NCBI GenBank assembly: GCA_003219995.1
Contig: QHRC01000200.1
Coordinates: 542 to 8,035, forward strand
DNA length: 7,494 bases
Origin: Verrucomicrobiota bacterium
Lineage (GTDB): Bacteria; Verrucomicrobiota; Verrucomicrobiia; Chthoniobacterales; UBA10450
Direction: 5' to 3'
Every line of letters starts with the position of its first letter. Positions within the stretch are counted from its first letter, which is position 1. Both the position numbers and the translations under genes were made by a program. Below the pieces are notes generated by a model, which did not search any database, was not told where the DNA came from, and was given only the letters and a program-made list of their open reading frames with translations. Positions 1 to 6,500 of this stretch are shown here, piece after piece.

Positions 1-990
1 CTGATGAGAAATACTCCAGTAAAGGTTTTGGAAATTCGTGCGCGTGATGACGTGCGGCGTATCCATCTTTGCGGTCTGCAATCGCGCCTCGAGTTCTATG
101 TCGAAAGTAAAATCATTTTTGGTGCGCAGGTACGGCAGCGGCTCCGGATCCTGCGGCGCCAATGATCTTCGAAATGGCTCGAGCGCCTCCAGCGTCACCA
201 CCCACGGTGAGATGCTCGTCGCGAAATTTTTCGCGAGAAACGGCCCGAGCGGCTGGTACTCCCAAGCTTGAATGTCACGCGCGCTCCAGTCATTCATCAA
301 CACGAAACCGAACACGTGATCGATTGCACGATCGATCGGCACCGCTTCGCCTAACGCGTTAGGCGGCCCGATCAAAAACGCTATTTCCAGTTCGTAATCG
401 AGGCTCTTGGTCGATCCAAAAATCGGCACGCTTGCATCGGGCGATTTGATTTGCCCCCGTGGTCGCCGCACCTCCGCACCACTGACGACGATCGAGCTAG
501 CACGCCCGTGATACGCGACCGGGAGCCATTTCCAATTTGGCATGAGCGCGTTTTCGGGCCCGCGCAACATCGTGCCCACATTGTGCGCGTGATGATATGA
601 TGAATAGAAGTCGGTGTAATCGCCGATCCGCGCCGGCAGTTGCATCGCCACATCTTTTTGCGCATGAAAAACTCGGTCTCGCAACGCGGGGTCATCGCGC
701 AAAGTTGGCGTATCCGCCGCGAGCAAACGTTGCAGGGTTGCGCGAGTCTTGCGCCACACCGGGCGTCCCAACGCGAGAAATGCGTTGAGCGAATCAGTCG
801 AGAATAGATGTTCATCTTGCCCAAAATTGAAATGCCCATTTTGTTCCAGCGCCGCAAGATCGACAACGTACTCGCCAATGGCGACGCCTGCTCGCGCCGT
901 GCCTGCGCGCGGTTTAAAAACTCCAAAGGGTAGGTTTTGAATCGGAAAATGCGACTCGCGCGGGACTTCTATGAAAGACTTGAGTGGCAT
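1..990 (-). CDS. fahA: Fumarylacetoacetase, 3' end cut by the window edge
   Basis: FahA hydrolyses 4-fumarylacetoacetate to fumarate and acetoacetate, the last step of tyrosine/homogentisate degradation, in the cytoplasm. The frame stays open from the ATG at 990 to base 1, giving 330 residues of a family usually about 410-430 long; the C-terminal part of the catalytic domain lies outside. Residues 1-118 are the small N-terminal SH3-like domain and the catalytic domain follows. From memory of mouse FAH, the known active-site residues are all present with a +1 offset: metal ligands D127, E200, E202 and D234, plus Y129, H134, R143, Y160, R238, Q241 and K254. Hallmark stretches are GDYTDFYSS (123-131), YHGRASSIVVSG (160-171) and MNDWSARDIQ (232-241). 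The last visible residues, NLYWSISHQ, match the family up to the cut. No Shine-Dalgarno precedes the ATG. The gene lies 96 bp downstream of another minus-strand gene and may be cotranscribed with it. Identification is essentially certain. Confidence 0.97.
   Translation of the reverse strand, partial: MPLKSFIEVPRESHFPIQNLPFGVFKPRAGTARAGVAIGEYVVDLAALEQNGHFNFGQDEHLFSTDSLNAFLALGRPVWRKTRATLQRLLAADTPTLRDDPALRDRVFHAQKDVAMQLPARIGDYTDFYSSYHHAHNVGTMLRGPENALMPNWKWLPVAYHGRASSIVVSGAEVRRPRGQIKSPDASVPIFGSTKSLDYELEIAFLIGPPNALGEAVPIDRAIDHVFGFVLMNDWSARDIQAWEYQPLGPFLAKNFATSISPWVVTLEALEPFRRSLAPQDPEPLPYLRTKNDFTFDIELEARLQTAKMDTPHVITRTNFQNLYWSISHQ
318..365. repeat. Two adjacent palindromes inside fahA
   Basis: An inverted repeat GATCGAT/ATCGATC (318-324 and 331-337, 6-base spacer) is followed by a perfect 18-bp palindrome, cgcctaacgcgttaggcg (348-365). 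Both lie in the coding sequence, in the region encoding GPPNALGEAVPIDRAID, which aligns without a gap to other FAH proteins. They are therefore not an insertion. They may be chance or a protein-binding site; I see no further support for a function. Confidence 0.3.
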
Positions 991-999
991 TTTCAAAGT

Positions 1000-1022
1000 G
1001 TAGGGCGTCTCGATGAGACGCC
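1000..1022 (+). repeat. REP-like palindrome, left member of an inverted pair
   Basis: A GTAG tetranucleotide (1000-1003) directly abuts a perfect 8-bp stem, GGCGTCTC (1004-1011) and GAGACGCC (1015-1022), with a GAT loop. A conserved GTAG/GGAG foot next to a hairpin is the known layout of REP elements mobilised by RAYT (TnpA-REP) transposases. The element sits 10 bp upstream of the fahA start codon, so on the transcript it would form a hairpin in the leader of fahA. Copy number in the genome cannot be judged here. Confidence 0.5.
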
Positions 1023-1061
1023 AATCGAAATTCTATAGCGGCTTTGGCAGCGTCGAAAAAT

Positions 1062-1090
1062 GCGACCCCGAATGCTTCCGGGGCCGCTAC
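1062..1090 (-). repeat. REP-like palindrome, right member, overlapping a stop codon
   Basis: Read on the minus strand, GTAG (1090-1087) is followed by the stem CGGCCCC (1086-1080) and GGGGTCG (1069-1063), which pair with a single G-T wobble. The loop contains a further GAA/TTC pairing. It faces the element at 1000-1022, and a degenerate TAGCGGC head at 1036-1042 is the inverted copy of its own head at 1089-1083. This recalls the paired BIME arrangement of REP sequences. Its TAG is the stop codon of the upstream gene, so the repeat appears to define the C-terminus of that protein. It could also act as a weak attenuator between the two genes; there is no T-run for a classical terminator. Confidence 0.5.
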
Positions 1091-2007
1091 AAAAGTCCAA
1101 GCGCGTGTAAATCTTCGCGCGGTTCATCGAAGCTGCAACTCCCGAACGAAGTAATCAGTTTCCGGCGGGCGTGAATGCGATCGGTCGCAATCTCCCACTC
1201 GCGCCAGGCGAAAATCGTTTCGTCGAAAGAAAACGAATCGGCATTTTCGTCTTCGAGCATCCGCGAGATTTGTCCTTCATCCCAATCGTGTTCGGCTGCG
1301 AGTACGCCTGCACCAAGCACGTTGAGGAATCCATGCATCTTAGCTTTTACTTCGTCCCGGAATTGCCGAACCGGATGATGCAGGCCGGCCGTCAACTTGA
1401 TCGGAACACGATTTCTGGCCGCCGCGATGAGAGCGCCGCCAATCTGCGCGACCGATGGAAAAGCGTCCGCCGTCACGCCGCCGGTGCGCAATTTATAACC
1501 GAACACCCGTGTATTTTTTTTGGAATTATGCTGCGCGAGGAGCGCGATCGCCTGCTCCGCGGTTTCCCCCGACGCTTCCCAAAACACGTGCAACTTCATC
1601 TCTCCGAACATCGCGGCCGCTTCGGCCAGTGCGGCAAGATCGGCATCTACGGGCAGGAGCATCTCAAATTGACTGATCGAAACAACGTCGGCATATTCCG
1701 CGGAAAATTTCCCGATAGCGTCCATAGCTTCTTGGAGCGCGGGCCGGAACGTGGCCGCAGTTTCGATCTTTGACCCAAGCGCTGAAATGCGCAGCGGATG
1801 GTTCCGATCGAATTGCACAAGGGCGCCTCGCATGGTCGCAAATTGCTGAGTTGGCAAGATAAAGTTGGAGAGCATCCACGCATCCGACTCACGAATGTAT
1901 TTTGCGTAATTTTGCAGCGCGGGTTCGAGCCCAAGATTGCAAGGCGGAAACATTCCGGCGTAATCAATCGAGTGCGCGAGGAGCGCGCGAAGCGAAGCGG
2001 CTGGCAT
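1087..2007 (-). CDS. Conserved protein of unknown function, upstream of fahA
   Basis: This is a 306-residue soluble protein with no signal peptide or membrane segment. I recognise the pattern of a widespread uncharacterised bacterial family but know no assigned function. Blocks that look conserved are IDYAGMFPP (14-22), YKLRTGGVTADAFPS (171-185), KLTAGLHHPVR (204-214), MHGFLNVLGAG (224-234) and a C-terminal FGSCSFDEPREDL (288-300). The alternation of short hydrophobic strands with Ala-rich helices, and the ordered KLRTGG, KLTAGLHH and HGFLN motifs, suggest a TIM-barrel-like enzyme with His210/His211 and Lys172/Lys204 as possible active-site residues; this is inference. The ATG at 2007 puts IDYAGMFPP near the N-terminus. 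There is no Shine-Dalgarno, and a promoter-like sequence ends a few bases upstream. Position in front of fahA suggests a role linked to aromatic amino-acid catabolism. The coding frame is certain; the function is unknown. Confidence 0.88.
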   Translation of the reverse strand: MPAASLRALLAHSIDYAGMFPPCNLGLEPALQNYAKYIRESDAWMLSNFILPTQQFATMRGALVQFDRNHPLRISALGSKIETAATFRPALQEAMDAIGKFSAEYADVVSISQFEMLLPVDADLAALAEAAAMFGEMKLHVFWEASGETAEQAIALLAQHNSKKNTRVFGYKLRTGGVTADAFPSVAQIGGALIAAARNRVPIKLTAGLHHPVRQFRDEVKAKMHGFLNVLGAGVLAAEHDWDEGQISRMLEDENADSFSFDETIFAWREWEIATDRIHARRKLITSFGSCSFDEPREDLHALGLL

Positions 2008-2014
2008 GGATTAA

Positions 2015-2044
2015 ATTGAACGGCGCGATCCGGCCTTTCGTCAA
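2015..2044 (-). promoter_or_regulatory. Candidate sigma70-type promoter for the 2007-1 gene pair
   Basis: On the minus strand, TTGACG (2044-2039, 5 of 6 matches to the -35 consensus) is separated by 18 bp from TTCAAT (2020-2015, 4 of 6 matches to the -10). Only 7 bases separate this -10 from the ATG at 2007, so the predicted transcript would start at or next to the start codon, i.e. be leaderless. This agrees with the absence of a Shine-Dalgarno. It is a prediction from consensus only. Confidence 0.35.
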
Positions 2045-2061
2045 CCACTGATCTGAAAGGC

Positions 2062-2082
2062 GGGGAGGGATCGCGTCTCCCC
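2062..2082. repeat. Hairpin GGGGAG/CTCCCC, possible degenerate REP
   Basis: GGGGAG (2062-2067) pairs with CTCCCC (2077-2082) around a 9-base loop, extendable by one G-T pair. On the minus strand its arm and loop read gagacgcg, sharing gagacgc with the palindrome at 1004-1022, so it may be a decayed relative. It lies upstream of the candidate promoter at 2015-2044 and has no T-run, so it is not a typical terminator. Confidence 0.3.
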
Positions 2083-2100
2083 TTGGATCGACATTTTCTA

Positions 2101-2136
2101 GGTGTTGCGCGCATTTACGCACGTGCGCAGAACACC
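2101..2136. repeat. Strong GC-rich hairpin in the divergent intergenic region
   Basis: GGTGTT (2101-2106) pairs with AACACC (2131-2136) and GCGCGC (2107-2112) with GTGCGC (2123-2128, one G-T wobble). The right arm carries a 2-base AG bulge and the loop is 10 bases. No T-run follows on either strand. It is a palindrome of about 36 bp in non-coding DNA between divergent genes, compatible with another REP-like relic, an operator or an RNA structure. Confidence 0.4.
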
Positions 2137-2443
2137 GGGCTCTTTCGATCCAAAGAAACTCAGAAATGAATGCAGGCCGACAAAACGATTCATATCGACG
2201 AAAACTGCATCGAGTGCGGTTATTCCATTTTCGGGAATAATGGTGGCGAGCCGCATAGTTTAGGCCGAAAATGAATGCTAATCGACGGAGATGAATGGGC
2301 GAGGAGCGCTCCAGAGGAGGCGACGAACGTAATCCAAGCTGAGCATTGGAAGCCGTGGTTTAATCAACCGTTTGACGCAAATCCAACATAGGCAAATAAT
2401 TACAGAAAATTTCAAGTGGTCTAATATTGAGGCCAGGACTAGC
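2137..2443. other. Non-coding stretch with two weak in-frame small ORFs
   Basis: No recognisable gene lies here. On the plus strand one frame is open from an ATG at 2170 to a TGA at 2272-2274 (34 residues, with a CIEC pair and a GG). It continues directly with an ATG at 2275 to a TAG at 2389-2391 (38 residues, acidic and Trp-rich). Neither has a Shine-Dalgarno, and neither resembles a typical double-glycine leader (such as ELxxVxGG). Both are short enough to be chance, though their position directly before a C39 exporter operon makes them the only local candidates for a substrate gene or its remnant. Within the first ORF, TTATTCC (2220-2226) pairs with GGAATAA (2234-2240). From about 2390 onward the DNA becomes AT-rich, as expected for a promoter region. 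Confidence 0.2.
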
Positions 2444-2470
2444 TAGACTTTTTTCATTAAACGCTATACA
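2444..2470 (+). promoter_or_regulatory. Possible promoter of the export operon (weak)
   Basis: TAGACT (2444-2449) and TATACA (2465-2470) each match 4 of 6 consensus bases but are only 15 bp apart. The predicted start would be about 2477, leaving a leader of only about 7 bases before the ATG at 2484. An alternative -10, TAATAT (2422-2427), lacks a recognisable -35. The surrounding stretch is AT-rich with a run of six T. Confidence 0.25.
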
Positions 2471-2483
2471 AACTCATACTTCA

Positions 2484-3572
2484 ATGCCTGGTCCTGAGTT
2501 AGTTTCTCATGATGACCTGATTTTGTGCACATGCGGAAGTCAGGAATATAGGCCGCGCGACGTGATCGAGGCGGCCCTTTTCAGGGGCGAACTGAATGCA
2601 AAATGGAATGAATTTCTGCGCCGCGTGGAAGCGCAAAGACGCGCGGACGAGCTCGACATGGAGCTCGATGAGCTGGCCATTGCGACCGCGGCAGAAGCTT
2701 TTCGATACGAACATGAGCTCATCACCGCGGAGGAAACCGAGGCATGGCTGGCAACCCGAGGGCTTACCATCGACGATTTCACCGAGTATTTTATGCGTCG
2801 ATATAGCGCTGACTCTTTGAACGAGAACATTGTTCCCGAGCAAATCGAATACATCTCCGCGACATCTGGGCTACGCGAGTTATTCTTGGCCGAGTTGATT
2901 CTTTGCGGAGAATTGGACCGCATGACGACCGCGTTGCTATTTCGTTTGGCCGCCCGCTGCGCAGAGAAAGACTCCAATTCGGATGCGATTACGGTCGAAG
3001 AACAAATTTTTTTCGATCGAAACAAAATCAAGCCCGTGCAGCTTCCGAATTGGCTGAAGCAACTTGGGCGCGATTCGAAGTGGTTCGATGAAATGGTGGC
3101 GATGGAGGCAGCATTTCGCCGACGTCGAGACGCACTGCTTGTCCCACAAGCGCGCCAACGTGAATTGTCGGCGCTCCGATTACCCCTAACGCGATTTGAA
3201 ACTGAAGTGATCGAGCTGGAATCGCACGATGCGGCCCAGGAAGCACTATTTTGTGTGCGTGAAGATGGCATGTCCATGGAAGAGGTCGCAATCGAAGGGC
3301 GGTACCCGTACCGGCGCATCGATTTTCTTTTTGAAGATATTCCTAGCGACATACAGCAGAGATTCCTAAGCGTGGCGCCGGGCGACGTCCTGGAACCAGC
3401 GGCGCGCGGCGACGGATTCGAACTGTGTCGAATCATAAAAAAAATCGAGCCGCAAGCGGATGATCCGACGGTCAGATTGCGGATCGAACAGCGGCTGCTT
3501 GATCGGCATTTCTCCGAGCTCGCCAGCAAGTACACACAACGACGGCTGGGTGCCTTTACTTCGGCAGAATGA
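2484..3572 (+). CDS. Parvulin/SurA-like peptidyl-prolyl isomerase-type protein of a peptide export operon
   Basis: This 362-residue cytoplasmic protein has no signal peptide or membrane helix. The N-terminal half is helical and SurA_N-like: an acidic segment (about 47-80), then an EAWLATRGLTIDDFTEYF helix pair (86-103) and LRELFLAELILCGELDR (130-146). From memory this order closely resembles the peptidylprolyl-isomerase-like proteins encoded beside C39 exporters in cyanobacteria. Residues about 230-325 are a degenerate parvulin domain ending in APGDVLEPAARGDGFELCRI (298-317), the usual last strand, followed by a helix (326-351) typical of SurA/PrsA C-termini. The usual catalytic His and Cys/Asp positions are not clear, so it may be a chaperone without isomerase activity. 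Residues about 150-230 look like extra sequence. I chose ATG 2484; an in-frame TTG at 2427 would add 19 residues without conserved character. Its stop overlaps the exporter start (ATGA), indicating translational coupling. Likely role, inferred: binding the precursor peptide before cleavage and export. Confidence 0.8.
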   Translation: MPGPELVSHDDLILCTCGSQEYRPRDVIEAALFRGELNAKWNEFLRRVEAQRRADELDMELDELAIATAAEAFRYEHELITAEETEAWLATRGLTIDDFTEYFMRRYSADSLNENIVPEQIEYISATSGLRELFLAELILCGELDRMTTALLFRLAARCAEKDSNSDAITVEEQIFFDRNKIKPVQLPNWLKQLGRDSKWFDEMVAMEAAFRRRRDALLVPQARQRELSALRLPLTRFETEVIELESHDAAQEALFCVREDGMSMEEVAIEGRYPYRRIDFLFEDIPSDIQQRFLSVAPGDVLEPAARGDGFELCRIIKKIEPQADDPTVRLRIEQRLLDRHFSELASKYTQRRLGAFTSAE

Positions 3573-6500
3573 AAACACAAGACAGCGAAATTTTGAGGCG
3601 AACTTCGATGTTCCGGTTCGTTTCGGACGAGCACTTCGGCGCGATCGAGCCGCTGCTGCAGGAAGAACACTACGATTTCGGCGATGTCATCGTAAAACAG
3701 GATGATCCAGCCGATTCATTTTACGTTTTGACGAGAGGGCGGGCCCGGGCGCTGAAAATCAAACCTGACGGTGAGGAGATTCCGTTGGGAGTGCTAAAAC
3801 CAGGCGACTCTTTTGGAGAAGCCGTTTTGTTTGAAGGTGGAACGCGGAGCGCGACCGTGCGTTGTAGCACGGCCGTGGATGTCCTGCGGCTCGATCGCAC
3901 CGATTTTCTCGAGCTCGTCCGCCGGGTGCCCGAGCTGAAGCATTATGTCGAGGCGAGCGGCCGCAACCGAGCGCTGCAAAGCTTCCTTTACCAGTTCAGC
4001 AACTTCGGCCGGCTTCCCGCCCCTGTCTTGCGCAGCATGATCGACAAATTAAAACCCGCCGGATTCGCCAAAGGCAGTCTCATTATTCGCGAAGGTGACG
4101 ACGCCGGACCGCTCTATGTCATCGAGAAGGGCCGGGCGCGAGCCTTTACTGGAGTCAATGGCCGCGACCGGAATCTCGCGTTTTACCGCGAAGGCGATTT
4201 TTTTGGCGAACTGTCAATCTTGAACGGCTCGCCCCGAGCGGCGTCGGTGGAAGCATTTACAGATTGCCAGTTGCAGGCACTTGACCCGAAATCGGTGCGG
4301 GACTTGCGCCGTCGCTTCCCCGAGTTCGACAAACTTCTCAGCGAGCGGCTCGCATTATATCAGGCAAAAACAGAGGCGCGTATTCCGCTTGATTTCACAA
4401 CAGAACTGCTTCCTGCGGAGACAAAGGTGCAGGACAAAGTGGAGCTGGCCGGTGAAGAGCCGAGCGTCGAAGCCGAAGAAAAAGAAGATCCGTTCGCCGA
4501 CGAGCAGGGTTTGTTCCGTAAACGCGGCAAGCGCATCCGCAAAATCGACCACATCATGCAAATCGATGAAATGGATTGCGGCGCTGCGAGTCTGGGGATG
4601 GTGTGCCGACATTTTGGTCGAAAAGTAAGCTTGGCGCGCATTCGACAACTCTGTCACACCGCGACTGATGGCACCAGCCTGAAGGCGCTTTCTCGCGCCG
4701 CAACCGAGCTTGGACTGGCGGCGCGCGCACTAAAAGTCTCACTTCGCAACCTCCCAGTGATGCCGCTGCCAGCCATAGTGCATTGGGAGGGCAATCATTG
4801 GATCGTGCTCTACGATGTGGATGAGCAGTTTGTTCGGGTGGCCGACCCCGCGCTCGGATTGCGGAAGCTTCCGCGACGGGAATTTGAGGCGAAATGGACG
4901 GGTTACGCAGCGCTGTTCGATTACACGACGGCATTCGAGCAAGCTCCGGAGAGCAAGCCAACGTTGGCGTGGCTTGTACCATTCCTCGCTCGTTTTAAAG
5001 TCATCCTGTTACAGGTCTTGGGACTCGCCGTCTCCGTCGCTTTTCTCCAGCTGCTCTTTCCTGTGTTCACGCAAATGGTCGTGGACAAGGTCATTGTCGA
5101 AAATGACGTCGGTCTGCTGAAAACCATTCTGCTCGGGATGTTCGCTGCGCTCGTCTTTGTGCAACTCGCCACCCTGGCACAGGAATACTTGATCGCCTTT
5201 GCGGCAGTGCGCCTTGATACAGCGGTGCTCGATTTCCTGAGCCGGAAACTTCTATCTCTGCCAATGACCTATTTCACGAGTCGTCGGACAGGCGACATTC
5301 AGCGTCGGCTCGATGGCGCGAGGCAAGTTCGACAATTCGCCGTCCAACAAGGAGTTGGCGCGTTGCTGGGGTTAATCTTTCTCGTAGGTGCGCTTTTTTT
5401 GATGGGGATTTACAGCCCGTTCCTCACGATCGCTTTTCTCGCGACCACTCCGCTCTACGTCGGGTTAATGATTTTTTCGGTAAAGGTCCTTCGGCCCTTA
5501 TTTGCGGGCGTAGAAGAAAGCCAGGGCAAATACAGTTCGCACCAGATCGACGCAATCAAGGGAATCGAGGCAGTGAAGGCCGCCTCCGCAGAAAGCGCGT
5601 TTCGTGATGCGATGCTGAATGAGTTTCTTTCCGTTTCGCAAAAACTGTTCAAGTCGAGCTTCATCGTGATGTCGTACGACAGTGTCCTGCAAAGCATCGG
5701 TCTCTTGTCCACTGCCATTTTTTTGTGGGTAGGCGCGATGCAGGTCGTCCACGGAAATCTGAGCGTCGGCGGGTTTGTCGCATTTAGTTCACTGACAGCA
5801 ATGGCGTACGCAGGAATTTTGCGCACTTTTGGCGTTTGGGACAACATGCAGTTGGCCTCCGTCCTCCTCAATCGGTTGAACGACATTTTCGAACAGGAGC
5901 CGGAGCAAGGCCATGATCGCTCCCGCCTCGTCGCGGTGCACACCTTGGAAGGACGCATCGAGTTGCGTGGAGTCAGCTTCAAATACGGCGGACCGGAAGC
6001 GCCCGATATTTTGAAAAATATTACCCTGGATCTCGCGCCGGCGCGCATGGTCGCGCTCGTAGGCCGCAGCGGCTGCGGTAAAACTACGCTCATTAAATTA
6101 ATTGCCGGCCTTCTCGAACCGACGGAAGGGACGATCTTTTTCGATAACGTCGATCTAAAAACACTCAATTATCGCGACGTGCGTCGCCAGATTGGGATGG
6201 TACTTCAGGAAAATCACATGTTTAATGAAACGATTGCGCGCAATATCGCCTTTGGCGACCCAGAGCCGGATCTCGACCGGGTGCTGACCGCCGCACAAGC
6301 CGCAGCCGCACACGAGTTCATCATGCGTCTGCCGCTCGGCTACGAAACAAAGATTGGCGAATCAGGACTGTCCCTTTCTGGCGGGCAAAAGCAGCGCATC
6401 GCCATCGCGCGGGCGATCTACAATAATCCTCCGGTCCTGATTTTTGACGAGGCAACGAGCGCGCTCGATACCGAATCGGAACGCGCAATCCAAGACAATC

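Noticed and set aside
381..926. Minus-strand open frame (181 codons) in the fahA region
   Set aside because: It is an out-of-frame shadow. The true fahA frame is open from 990 through base 1 and contains all FAH active-site residues.
1062..1090. Rho-independent terminator after the 306-residue gene
   Set aside because: The hairpin is not followed by a T-run on the minus strand, and the GTAG foot fits a REP-like element better.
1171..1773. Plus-strand open frame (200 codons) opposite the 306-residue gene
   Set aside because: It is Arg/His-rich with no domain pattern. The minus-strand frame carries conserved-looking blocks and has an adjacent promoter-like sequence.
2427..2483. TTG at 2427 as start of the isomerase-like gene
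   Set aside because: It would add 19 residues of no conserved character across the AT-rich promoter-like stretch. The ATG at 2484 is simpler, though not proven.
2540..3670. Long minus-strand open frame (376 codons) opposite the isomerase-like gene
   Set aside because: Its translation is Ser/Arg-rich low-complexity sequence produced by codon bias of the real plus-strand gene. The plus strand shows family motifs and an operon-type overlap here.
5455..6168. Minus-strand open frame (237 codons) opposite the exporter gene
   Set aside because: It lies wholly antisense to the conserved membrane and Walker A region of the ABC exporter and has no recognisable motifs.
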